48,313 bases of DNA from Armatimonadota bacterium (lineage in GTDB: Bacteria > Sysuimicrobiota > Sysuimicrobiia > Sysuimicrobiales > Kaftiobacteriaceae): positions 1 to 48,313 of the forward strand of contig JAVKHY010000016.1 of the NCBI GenBank assembly GCA_031459765.1, in the 5' to 3' direction. Shown piece after piece: positions 9,646-17,595 of the stretch; the first letter of the stretch is position 1, and every line of letters starts with the position of its first letter. The notes beneath the pieces are model-generated. The model was not told the origin of the DNA and did not search any database. It was given only the letters and a program-made list of their open reading frames with translations. Both the position numbers and the translations under genes were made by a program.

Positions 9646-9656
9646 TGGTCAGGCCA
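9646..9656. promoter_or_regulatory. Candidate GntR/FadR-type operator
   Basis: TGGTCAGGCCA is an imperfect dyad with TGG/CCA ends, like the TGGT...ACCA half-sites of FadR-subfamily regulators. It lies between the two divergent genes, upstream of the icd -10 and downstream of the regulator -10, where binding could affect both directions. This is inference from motif shape and position. Confidence 0.35.
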
Positions 9657-9675
9657 CCAGCCCGGTCCCGGCGCC

Positions 9676-10377
9676 ATGGCGTCGCCCTCTGACCGTCTCT
9701 TCCAACCGGTGCGCCGCAGCCGCCTCTACGAGGGCATCGTGCGGCAGATCCAGAACCTCATCGCCGACAAACACCTCCAGCCCGGGGACCGGCTGCCCGG
9801 GGAGCGCGAGCTGGCCGACGCCCTCTCCGTGAGCCGCGCCTCGGTGCGCGAGGCGCTGCGCGTCCTGGACTTCATCGGCGTCGTGGACGTCCGCCCCGGC
9901 GAGGGGACGTTTGTCAGCACCACCCCGCCCACCCCCATCGACCCCTCGATGTACAGCATCCTCTCCGAGCGCACGGTGTTGCTCGACCTGCTGGAGGCGC
10001 GGCGCATCCTGGAGGAGGGCATCGTGACGCTGGCGGCGCGCCAGGCCACGGCGGACGACCTGCAGGAACTGGAGGAGTTCCTGCGCCAGCGCGAGGCCGA
10101 TCTGGCCGCGGGCAAGGCCGATGTCGAGAGCGACATCCAGTTCCACACCATGGTCGCCGAGGCCACGGGCAACATGGTGCTGGTCAGCGCCATGCGCCAT
10201 CTCGGCGAAATCTGGCTGCAGGCCCGGGAGAAGACCGGGCGCCGGGACACCAGTCCCCAGCGGGCGCTGCGCTTTCACCAGCAGATCCTCTCCGCCATCC
10301 GGCGGCGGCAGGGCGCGCAGGCCCGGCGGGTGTTGCGGCAGCATCTGGAGGACATGCGGGCGGAGATCGAAGCCTGA
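9676..10377 (+). CDS. FadR-family (GntR) transcriptional regulator with FCD domain
   Basis: A 233-residue regulator. The winged helix is at residues 17-82, with LQPGDRLPGERELADALSVS and RASVREALRVLDFIGVVDV followed by the wing RPGEGTFV. The C-terminal all-helical FCD domain (about 100-230) contains DIQFHTMVAEATGN and RALRFHQQILSAI, whose Asp and His residues fit the metal/acid-binding pocket of this family. FCD regulators commonly sense organic acids (pyruvate, lactate, citrate, glycolate). Its place between the icd-mdh-suc and fum-sdh arms suggests that it responds to a TCA-related acid and controls one or both arms. ATG 9676 is the only start that gives the normal N-terminus; there is no clear Shine-Dalgarno. 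Confidence 0.88.
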   Translation: MASPSDRLFQPVRRSRLYEGIVRQIQNLIADKHLQPGDRLPGERELADALSVSRASVREALRVLDFIGVVDVRPGEGTFVSTTPPTPIDPSMYSILSERTVLLDLLEARRILEEGIVTLAARQATADDLQELEEFLRQREADLAAGKADVESDIQFHTMVAEATGNMVLVSAMRHLGEIWLQAREKTGRRDTSPQRALRFHQQILSAIRRRQGAQARRVLRQHLEDMRAEIEA

Positions 10378-10418
10378 AAACCCGTGGTCCGAAGGACCCG
10401 GGCCTGAGGAGGACGGCG

Positions 10419-11840
10419 ATGGCCACCGAAATCAGAAAGACGCGCATCGAGAAGGACAGCCTGGGCGAGATGGAGGTGCCCGTAGACGTCTACTACGGTG
10501 CCAGCACCGCCCGGGCCATCCGTAACTTCCCCATCAGCGGACTGCGCTTCCCCCGCCCGTTCCTCCGGGCGCTGGGGCTCATCAAGCGCGTCGCGGCGGA
10601 AGTGAACATGGAGCTGGGCCTGCTGGATCGGCGGATCGGCGCGGCGATCGTGCAGGCGGCGACCGAGGTGGCCGAGGGTCGCTGGGACGAGCAGTTTCCC
10701 CTGGACATCTACCAGACGGGCTCCGGGACCTCGACGAACACCAACGCCAACGAGGTCATCGCCAACCGCGCCACGGAGCTCCTCGGCGGGCAGCGGGGCA
10801 GCCGGCTGGTCCACCCCAACGACCACGTCAACATGTGCCAGTCCAGCAACGATGTCATCCCTACGGCGATCCATCTGGCGGCGCTCACCGAGATCCAGCA
10901 GGCGCTGATTCCGGCCATGGAGGAGCTGCGGCAGGCACTGGCCGACAAGGCCAGGGAGTTCTGGGGGATCGTCAAGACGGGGCGCACCCACCTGATGGAC
11001 GCCACCCCGATCCGGCTGGGCCAGGAGTTCGAAGGGTATGCCGGACAGGTGGAGCGCGGCATCCGTCGCCTGCGGCTGGCCCTGGACGACCTCCGCGAGG
11101 TGCCCCTCGGCGGCACCGCCGTAGGCACCGGGACCAACGCCCACCCGGAGTACGCGAAGAAGGCCTGCGCCCGCCTGTCGGCGCTCCTGGGGACGGAGGT
11201 CCGCGAGACCACCAACCACTTCCAGGCGCAGTCCTCCCTGGACGCCCTGGTCTTCACCTCCGGCGTCCTGCGCACCTATGCCACGGCCCTCATGAAGATC
11301 GCCAACGACATCCGCTGGATGGGCAGCGGTCCCCGCGCGGGACTGGGGGAGCTGATGCTGCCCGCCGTGCAGCCGGGCTCTTCGATCATGCCGGGGAAGG
11401 TCAACCCCGTCATCGCCGAGTCGGTCATCCAGGCCTGCGCCCAGGTGCAGGGCAACGACCTGGTCGTGGCCCTGGGCAACCAGTGGGGCAACTTCGAGCT
11501 GAACACCATGATGCCGGTGATCGCGCACAACCTGCTCTGGTCCATCGGCCTGCTGAGCGCGGAATCCAGGAACTTTGCCACCCAGTGCGTGGCCGGGCTG
11601 GCCGTCACCCCGCGGGCCGCGGCGCTCGTCGAGCAGGGACTGATGCTGGCCACGGCGCTGGCGCCGGTGATCGGCTACGACCGGGCGGCGGAGATCGCCA
11701 AGAAGGCGGCGGCCACCGGCCGAACGATCCGGGAGGTGGCGAAGGAAGAGACGACGCTGTCGGAGGCGCAACTGGCCGAGATCCTCAATGCGGAACGGAT
11801 GACCGAACCGGGATTCCACGGCGCGGGGGGAGGCGGGTAA
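10419..11840 (+). CDS. fumC: Class II fumarate hydratase
   Basis: A 473-residue member of the fumarase/aspartase superfamily. It has TGSGTSTNTNANEV, HPNDHVNMCQSSNDVIPTA, KTGRTHLMDATPIRLGQEF and the signature GSSIMPGKVNPV. The THLMDATP variant and NQWGNFELNTMMPVIAHN fit fumarase better than aspartase (which usually has TQLQDAVP). It interconverts fumarate and malate in the cytoplasm. GAGGAGG lies 6 bases before the ATG. It follows the FadR-type gene after 41 bases, and its stop overlaps the sdhC start by one base (TAATG), so fumC and sdhCAB are co-translated, placing succinate-to-malate conversion in one operon. Confidence 0.93.
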   Translation: MATEIRKTRIEKDSLGEMEVPVDVYYGASTARAIRNFPISGLRFPRPFLRALGLIKRVAAEVNMELGLLDRRIGAAIVQAATEVAEGRWDEQFPLDIYQTGSGTSTNTNANEVIANRATELLGGQRGSRLVHPNDHVNMCQSSNDVIPTAIHLAALTEIQQALIPAMEELRQALADKAREFWGIVKTGRTHLMDATPIRLGQEFEGYAGQVERGIRRLRLALDDLREVPLGGTAVGTGTNAHPEYAKKACARLSALLGTEVRETTNHFQAQSSLDALVFTSGVLRTYATALMKIANDIRWMGSGPRAGLGELMLPAVQPGSSIMPGKVNPVIAESVIQACAQVQGNDLVVALGNQWGNFELNTMMPVIAHNLLWSIGLLSAESRNFATQCVAGLAVTPRAAALVEQGLMLATALAPVIGYDRAAEIAKKAAATGRTIREVAKEETTLSEAQLAEILNAERMTEPGFHGAGGGG

Positions 11841-12637
11841 TGCTGCGACGACTGCTGGTCGAAGAGCGGGGCGCCGTGGCCGGACTCCCCAGTCCCCATG
11901 TCGCAGCGACGCTGCGACGGGATCCCTGGGTCCGTGAGATCCTGCCGATCCTGCTGGGCCTGGGGGTCTTCGTCGTCTACGCCACCTGGCGCGCCTTCAT
12001 GAACGCCCACTACTACGTGGCGCCGTACATCTCGCCCTTCTACTCGCCCTGCCTGGCCGCGACCTGCGAGCATCCGCTGGTCGCGGTGCTCGGCCCGTGG
12101 TGGCGCCTCACCCCGTCGCTTCTCGTGGTCTGGGTGCCGCTCGGCTTCCGCCTCTCCTGTTACTACGCGCGGAAGATCTACTATCGCTCCGTCTTCTGGG
12201 CCCCGCCGGCCTGCGCCGTGCGGGACCGGCCGACGACCTACACCGGCGAAACCGCGTTTCCCTGGGTCCTGCAGAACATCCACCGGTACTTCTGGTATCT
12301 GGTCCTCCCCATCGTCGCCGTCCACTGGTACGATGTGGTGCTGGCCTTCCGCTTCGCCGACCGTTGGGGAATCGGTCTGGGGACCTTGATCATCCTGGCG
12401 GACGCGACCTTCCTCTCGCTGTACACCTTCAGCTGCCACGCCTGCCGCCACCTCTGCGGCGGGCACGTGAACACCTTCTCCCGGGCGCCGGTGCGCCGGC
12501 GGCTGTGGGAGTGGGTGAGCCGGATCAACGTCTCGCACGGGACCTGGTTCTGGCTGGCCCTGGGCACGATCGTCCTGGCCGACCTGTACATCTACCTGCT
12601 CTCGCTGGGGATGCTGTCGGATTTGAGGATCCTGTGA
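11840..12637 (+). CDS. sdhC: Succinate dehydrogenase membrane anchor, Sdh1-like, Cys/His-rich
   Basis: A 265-residue membrane protein with about five hydrophobic segments (near 34-50, 91-105, 149-170, 179-197, 234-256). It is unlike the short E. coli SdhC/SdhD pair and resembles the single larger anchor of mycobacterial Sdh1. Notable residues are C71, C76 and H78; C107; C125; H148 and H162 in membrane segments (possible heme ligands); and the cluster C199-H200-C202-H204-C206-H209. The mycobacterial Sdh1 anchor has been reported to carry a membrane-embedded Rieske-type 2Fe-2S centre, and these Cys/His sets could serve the same purpose here. It is expected to pass electrons from SdhB to quinone. 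The gene overlaps fumC and sdhA by one base each. Confidence 0.82.
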   Translation: MLRRLLVEERGAVAGLPSPHVAATLRRDPWVREILPILLGLGVFVVYATWRAFMNAHYYVAPYISPFYSPCLAATCEHPLVAVLGPWWRLTPSLLVVWVPLGFRLSCYYARKIYYRSVFWAPPACAVRDRPTTYTGETAFPWVLQNIHRYFWYLVLPIVAVHWYDVVLAFRFADRWGIGLGTLIILADATFLSLYTFSCHACRHLCGGHVNTFSRAPVRRRLWEWVSRINVSHGTWFWLALGTIVLADLYIYLLSLGMLSDLRIL

Positions 12638-14433
12638 TGCGTACCGCCTACAGCGTGCACGACTACGATGTGATCGTGATCGGCGCCGGGGGCGCGGGGA
12701 TGCGCGCCGCCATCGAGGCCGCCCAGCAGGGCGCCCGCACGGCCATCATCTGCAAGTCGCTGCTGGGCAAGGCCCACACCGTGATGGCCGAGGGCGGTGC
12801 CGCCGCCGCGCTGGGCAACGTCAACCCCCAGGACAACTGGCAGGTGCACTTCCGCGACACGATGCGCGGCGGGAAGCTGCTGAACAACTGGCGGATGGCG
12901 GAGATCTTCGCCAAAGAGGCCCCCGAGCGCATCCTGGAGCTGGAGGAGTGGGGGGCCGTCTTCGACCGGACGAAGGACGGCCTGATCTCGCAGCGCGACT
13001 TCGGCGGCCACCGCTACGCGCGGCTGGCCCACGTCGGCGACCGCACCGGCCTGGAGATCATCCGCACCCTGCAGTACAAACTCATCCATCTGAACGTGGA
13101 TGTGTTCATGGAGTACACGGTCACGCGCCTGCTCACCGACGGCGGCCGCATCGCCGGCGCCTTCGGCTACCGCCGGGACACCGGGGAGCTGCAGGTCTTC
13201 AAGGCCGGGGCCGTGGTCCTGGCCACGGGCGGCTTCGGCAAGGTCTGGAAGTACACCTCGATGTCCTGGGAGTCCACCGGCGACGGCATCGCTCTGGCCC
13301 TGGACGCCGGGGCGGACCTGCTGGACGTGGAGATGGTCCAGTTCCATCCTACGGGCATGGTCTGGCCGCCCGGGGCGCGCGGCATCCTGGTCACCGAAGG
13401 GGTCCGCGGAGACGGCGGCGTGCTGCGGAACAAGGACGGCCGCCGGTTCATGTTCGACTACATCCCCGAGTTCTTCAAAGCGGAGACCGCCGAAACCGAG
13501 GCCGAAGCCGACGCCTGGTACACGGACAAGAAGAACAACCGCCGGCCGCCGGAGCTGCTGCCGCGCGACGAGGTGACCCGGGCGATCTACGCGGAGGTAA
13601 AGGCCGGCCGCGGCAGCCCCCACGGCGGGGTCTTCCTGGACATCGCCAGCCGGCGCAGCGCCGACTACATCCGGAAGCGGCTGCCCTCGATGTACCACCA
13701 GTTCCTGGAACTGGCCGGGGTGGACATCACACGCGAACCCATGGAGGTCTACCCGACCTGTCACTACAGCATGGGCGGGATCCGCGTCGACGCCGAGACC
13801 CAGGGGGCCACCGTCCCCGGACTCTTCGCCGCGGGCGAGGTGGCCGCGGGGCTGCACGGCGCCAACCGTCTGGGCGGCAACTCCCTCACCGATATCCTGG
13901 TCTTCGGCCGCCGGGCCGGGCTGTACGCCGCGAAGCACGCGCGGGAGCTCGTCCACGCCTCCGATCCCCTCGACGACCAGATCGAGGAGGCGGCCCGGGA
14001 GCTGCTGGCGCCCTTTGCCGCCGCGGGCGGGGAGAGCCCCTACGCGATCCAGGCCGAACTGCAGGAGGTCATGCAGGAGCACGTGGGGATCTACCGCGAC
14101 GAGGCCGGGATGCGCACGGCGCTGGACAAGATCCAGCAGCTGAAGCGGCGGGCCCGGGCGGTGCGCGCCGAGGGGCCGCGCGAGTACAACCCGGGCTGGC
14201 ACGCCACGCGCGATCTGCACTCCATGTTGACCGTGGCGGAGGTGGTTACGCTGGCGGCGCTGGAGCGGAAGGAGACGCGCGGCGGGCACAGCAGGACCGA
14301 CTACCCGGCCGCCGACCCGCAGTGGGGGAAGGTGAATGTCGTCGTGCGCAAGGTCGGCGGGGAACTCCAGCTGGACCGGGTGCCCATTCCCGAGATGCCT
14401 GCGGAGCTCAAGGCGCTGCTGGAGGCTACGTAG
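12637..14433 (+). CDS. sdhA: Succinate dehydrogenase flavoprotein subunit
   Basis: A 598-residue flavoprotein. It has the dinucleotide-binding DVIVIGAGGAGMRAAIEAA, KAHTVMAEGGAAAALGN with the His expected to bind FAD covalently, the substrate-site QFHPTGM, EGVRGDGGVLRNKDGRRFM, PTCHYSMGGI and HGANRLGGNSLTDILVFGRRAG. It oxidises succinate to fumarate. ATG 12637 overlaps the sdhC stop (TGATG), and the stop is directly followed by the sdhB ATG. The C-terminal helical domain contains RDLHSMLTVAEVVTLAALERKETRGGHSR as usual. The anchor-flavoprotein-iron-sulfur order matches mycobacterial Sdh1. Confidence 0.95.
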   Translation: MRTAYSVHDYDVIVIGAGGAGMRAAIEAAQQGARTAIICKSLLGKAHTVMAEGGAAAALGNVNPQDNWQVHFRDTMRGGKLLNNWRMAEIFAKEAPERILELEEWGAVFDRTKDGLISQRDFGGHRYARLAHVGDRTGLEIIRTLQYKLIHLNVDVFMEYTVTRLLTDGGRIAGAFGYRRDTGELQVFKAGAVVLATGGFGKVWKYTSMSWESTGDGIALALDAGADLLDVEMVQFHPTGMVWPPGARGILVTEGVRGDGGVLRNKDGRRFMFDYIPEFFKAETAETEAEADAWYTDKKNNRRPPELLPRDEVTRAIYAEVKAGRGSPHGGVFLDIASRRSADYIRKRLPSMYHQFLELAGVDITREPMEVYPTCHYSMGGIRVDAETQGATVPGLFAAGEVAAGLHGANRLGGNSLTDILVFGRRAGLYAAKHARELVHASDPLDDQIEEAARELLAPFAAAGGESPYAIQAELQEVMQEHVGIYRDEAGMRTALDKIQQLKRRARAVRAEGPREYNPGWHATRDLHSMLTVAEVVTLAALERKETRGGHSRTDYPAADPQWGKVNVVVRKVGGELQLDRVPIPEMPAELKALLEAT

Positions 14434-15189
14434 ATGAAACCCGGGGAGAAGGTGACGCTCAGAGTCTGGCGGGGAAGCCCCGCGGGGGGCGCGTTCCGGG
14501 AGTACCAGGTGGAGGTGGCCCCGGGCATGGTGGTGCTCGACGCCCTGCGCGCGGCGCAGGCCGCGGAGGCGCCGGACCTGGCCATCCGCTGGAACTGCAA
14601 AGCGGGAAAGTGCGGCTCCTGCAGCGCGGAGGTCAACGGTCACCCGGTCCTGATGTGCATGACGCGGCTGGAGGAGATCCGCGAGCCGGGACCGGTCACG
14701 GTCACGCCGCTGAAGACCTTCCCCCTGATTAAGGATCTGGTCACCGACGTCTCCTTCAACTACCAGAAGGCCAAAGAGATTCCGCCCTTCACCCCGGGCC
14801 CGAAAGACCCCGACGGGAAGCGGCGCATGTATCAGGAGGATGTGGAGCGGATCCAGGAGTTCCGCAAGTGCATCGAGTGCTTCCTCTGCCAGAACGTCTG
14901 CCACGTCATCCGCGATCACCCGGAGCACAAGCCGGCCTTTGCCGGGCCGCGCTTCTTCATTTACCTGGCGAACCTGGAGATGCACCCCTGGGATACCGTG
15001 GACCGCACCGACCTGATCAAAGGGCAGGCCGGCATCGGCTTCTGCAACATCACCAAGTGCTGCACCGAAGTCTGCCCGGAGAAGATCCGCATCACGGACA
15101 ACGCGATCATTCCGCTCAAGGAGCGGGTGGTGGACCAGCACTACGATCCGATCCTCTGGCTGTGGCGGAGGGTGACCGGGCGCAGGTAA
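14434..15189 (+). CDS. sdhB: Succinate dehydrogenase iron-sulfur subunit
   Basis: A 251-residue protein with all three cluster motifs: 2Fe-2S cysteines C55, C60, C63 and C75 (NCKAGKCGSC...C); 4Fe-4S cysteines C145, C148, C151 and C155 (CIECFLCQNVC); and the third set C203, C208/C209 and C213 (CNITKCCTEVCPEK), normally a 3Fe-4S centre. It carries electrons from FAD in SdhA to the anchor. Its ATG follows the sdhA TAG with no gap. It is the last intact gene of the fumC-sdhCAB operon; no clear terminator follows, and a broken reading frame starts 31 bases later. Confidence 0.95.
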   Translation: MKPGEKVTLRVWRGSPAGGAFREYQVEVAPGMVVLDALRAAQAAEAPDLAIRWNCKAGKCGSCSAEVNGHPVLMCMTRLEEIREPGPVTVTPLKTFPLIKDLVTDVSFNYQKAKEIPPFTPGPKDPDGKRRMYQEDVERIQEFRKCIECFLCQNVCHVIRDHPEHKPAFAGPRFFIYLANLEMHPWDTVDRTDLIKGQAGIGFCNITKCCTEVCPEKIRITDNAIIPLKERVVDQHYDPILWLWRRVTGRR

Positions 15190-15219
15190 AACGGCGAGCT
15201 CCACAGGAATTTCTGCGTC

Positions 15220-15939
15220 GTGTGGCGTCTGTGGCGGCCCCGGGAAACTCTGCAGACCATTGAAGGCCTCGCCCCCCGCCTGGACAGCTGGAATCGCAAG
15301 GACGATCCCGCTCAGATTGAGTTGCGCAGGTATCTCGCCAGCCTGATGCAGCGGGTTGGCCCGCTGCCGGACCGGCAACCTCTATTCCTCTCGCTGGCCG
15401 TTGATGTCCGTGTACCCCAGCATCTTACGCAGTTTCACGACCTGGAAAACTACCTGTTCCCGCTCTTTAGGCCAGGCGGCTTTCACCCGGCGCGGCTTGT
15501 TCTTGCCGCTGGAGTCAAGAGAGTCGGTGGAGGATCGACTCTCCAGATCGGGGTGGCCGAAACAATCGACGCCGCTGGGTTGCAGGAGTGAGCCCACTTT
15601 GCCTGTGTATCCGGCTCCGGCACACAGACAAAGGCCTGGAAGGAGGGCATACGGAACAGCTTGGCCTCTGCCCACCTCCATCCGCCGGGAGATGGTCCCG
15701 TAGCAGTCCACCTTGCATGGCGCGGGGCATCACGACGGAACTGGACATTGCTTTGGAAACCTACCGGGGATGCCATGGGACCCGTCTTAGGCGAAACCCG
15801 GCCGTTCCATCCTCTTGACGACCGGATTGTCGAACTCCATCTCCATTGGATCCCCGACGATTCGCTCGGACACCGGGTCGTCGTCGGCGTGTGGTGGCGA
15901 AGCCTCTCTCCTCCCGCTTCGAGCGGATCGCAGCCGTAG
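15220..15939 (+). pseudogene. Unknown protein gene interrupted by one in-frame TGA
   Basis: From the GTG at 15220 a frame reads 123 codons to a TGA at 15589-15591 and then continues in the same frame for another 115 codons to a TAG at 15937-15939. Both halves look protein-like: the first has WRPRETLQTIEGL and HDLENYLFPL; the second has WKPTGDAMGPVLGE and HPLDDRIVELHLHWIPDD. AGGAA precedes the GTG. The simplest reading is a 239-residue gene broken by a single nonsense base. The first half has a faint likeness to RusA-type resolvases (an Asp-Leu-Asp/Glu-Asn motif followed by a G-rich strand), too weak for a call. G+C is visibly lower than in the flanking genes, hinting at transfer. A sequencing error or readthrough cannot be excluded. 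The remaining 15940-16105 shows no gene. Confidence 0.6.
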
Positions 15940-16105
15940 CTGGTGGCCGAAGAATGAACGCGCAGGCGCCGCCAGCGCGCTCCCAGACCGTGCGTCTCTC
16001 ACGATCAACTCGCCCCGGGACGAGTCGTTGACATCGCGTCTTGGCGCCGGCTGTGCCACATCGGGCGCCGCGCCAGACCGACCGCTCCAACCCGAGGGCG
16101 TCAGA

Positions 16106-17377
16106 CTAGCGCGCGGCCGTCTCCAGCGCCGGCCCCCGTGTCCGCGCAGGCTCGATGGTATCGAGGTCGATCATCGCCCGGTGACGCGAGGCGATGACGG
16201 CGATGGACGCCGCCATCAGCACGCCGCTTCCGGCGATGGCCAGCGGCGTCCCCACGGTGTCCGCCAGCGTCCCGGCCAGCAGCGCGTTGAGCGGGCCGCT
16301 CCCGATGAGGGCGAAGGTGTACAGGCTCATGATCCGGCCCCGCAGCGCGTCCGGCACGTAGGTCTGGATCGTCGAGTTGCAGATCGACAGGAACGACATG
16401 ATGGCGCCCGCCGTAAACGCGGTGAGCGCCATGGACAGGAACAGGTGGCGGGAGGCGGCCAGCAGCACCAACCCCGCGCAGGCGGTCAGGCCAAACCCCA
16501 GGATCAGTCGCCCCGGGCGCCGCGGCGTCCCGAGGGTGGCCACCCCCAGCGCCCCGAGCGTCGCCCCCACACCGGCGGATCCGATCAGGAAGCCGTTTTC
16601 CCTCGGCCCGCCGCCCAGCACCCGGCTGGCGATGACGGGCATCAGCACCACGTAGGTGAAGGCGAAGGTCCCGGCCAGCGCCACCATCAGGAGCAGCCCC
16701 CGGATGAGCGGCGTGCGCGCGGCGAAGGTCAGGCCCTCGCGGAGATCCCGCCAGGGATTGGTCAGGCGGCGGACGACCGCGGAGGCCGGCCGGATCAAGG
16801 ACAGGGCGACGAGGATGGCCGGATAGGTGACGGCGTTGACCGTAAAGGCCCAGGCCGGTCCGAAGGACGCATAGATGATGCCCCCGAGGGGCGGACCGAC
16901 GACGCGGCTGCCGTTGAACGCCGCGGAGTTCAGGGCGATGGCGTTGGTCAGGTCCTCGCGCGACACCAGCGACGGGATCATCGATTGGCGCGCCGGCGCG
17001 TCAAAGGCCATGACCGTCCCGTTCACCAGCGCGATCAGGTAGATGTGCCAGACCCGCACCAGGTCCGTAAAGGTGAGGACGGCCAGGGCGACCGCCGAGG
17101 CCATGAAGACGCCTTGGGTTCCCAGCAGCAGCCGCCGCCGATCCACGCGGTCGGCCACGACGCCCCCGAAGAGCGCGAAGACGGTGCTGGGCAACCCGAA
17201 GAACAGGGCGGTCATGCTCGTGGCGAAGGGCGAGCGGGTGAGTTCCCAGACGAAGTACCCCGTGGCCGTGGACTGCACCCACATCCCGACCAGCGAGACC
17301 ACCATCCCCGTCCAGAAGAGGCGGTAGTTGGGATGCCGCAGGGCGGCGAAGGTGGAGCCCGGGCCCGGCGCGCTCAT
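16106..17377 (-). CDS. MFS transporter (MFS_3/EntS-like)
   Basis: A 423-residue protein with about twelve membrane helices, beginning STFAALRHPNYRLFWTGMVVS, the usual opening of the MFS_3 exporter group (enterobactin exporter and macrolide efflux relatives). The loop 2-3 motif reads GGVVADRVDRRRLLLGTQ. A probable proton-driven exporter in the cytoplasmic membrane; substrate unknown. The start at 17377 overlaps the upstream HTH gene stop by 4 bases (ATGA), ruling out the longer upstream frame. As the last gene of a regulator-regulator-transporter operon it is likely the target of ArsR-type control. Confidence 0.9.
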   Translation of the reverse strand: MSAPGPGSTFAALRHPNYRLFWTGMVVSLVGMWVQSTATGYFVWELTRSPFATSMTALFFGLPSTVFALFGGVVADRVDRRRLLLGTQGVFMASAVALAVLTFTDLVRVWHIYLIALVNGTVMAFDAPARQSMIPSLVSREDLTNAIALNSAAFNGSRVVGPPLGGIIYASFGPAWAFTVNAVTYPAILVALSLIRPASAVVRRLTNPWRDLREGLTFAARTPLIRGLLLMVALAGTFAFTYVVLMPVIASRVLGGGPRENGFLIGSAGVGATLGALGVATLGTPRRPGRLILGFGLTACAGLVLLAASRHLFLSMALTAFTAGAIMSFLSICNSTIQTYVPDALRGRIMSLYTFALIGSGPLNALLAGTLADTVGTPLAIAGSGVLMAASIAVIASRHRAMIDLDTIEPARTRGPALETAAR

Positions 17378-17595
17378 CGCCCGCGGCGGGAGGGCGCCAC
17401 GAACGCCTCCAGGTCGCGGCGAAGGATCCGGTACACCTTGCCCAGTTTCGCCGCCGGCAGCCGCCCGGTCCGGATGTACTTGTAGAGCGTGATCTTGTGC
17501 ACCTGGAGGTACTGCGCGGCCTGCTCCACGGTCAGGACCTCGCGGTCCCGCACCAGGGCGTCGATGCTGGGATAGGCGCGGCCCATGGTCTTCAT
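17374..17595 (-). CDS. Excisionase/MerR-like helix-turn-helix protein
   Basis: A 73-residue protein consisting of a DNA-binding domain of the HTH_17 (excisionase) type: LTVEQAAQYLQVHKITLYKY, then IRTGRLPAAKLGKVYRILRRDLEAFV. Family members bind DNA as small regulators or phage excisionases. Here there is no integrase; instead it sits between an ArsR-type regulator and an MFS transporter with 4-base overlaps on both sides (ATGA at 17592 and 17374), so it is probably a second regulator of the same operon. GGAGG lies within the end of the arsR-type gene just before the ATG. Confidence 0.85.
   Translation of the reverse strand: MKTMGRAYPSIDALVRDREVLTVEQAAQYLQVHKITLYKYIRTGRLPAAKLGKVYRILRRDLEAFVAPSRRGR

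Noticed and set aside
12592-15378. Long minus-strand open frame of about 900 codons
   Set aside because: It lies antisense to sdhA and sdhB, whose motifs are unmistakable.
15787-16059. Minus-strand frame of 90 codons near the broken gene
   Set aside because: Mostly antisense to the better plus-strand frame; composition is not convincing and no start signal is seen.
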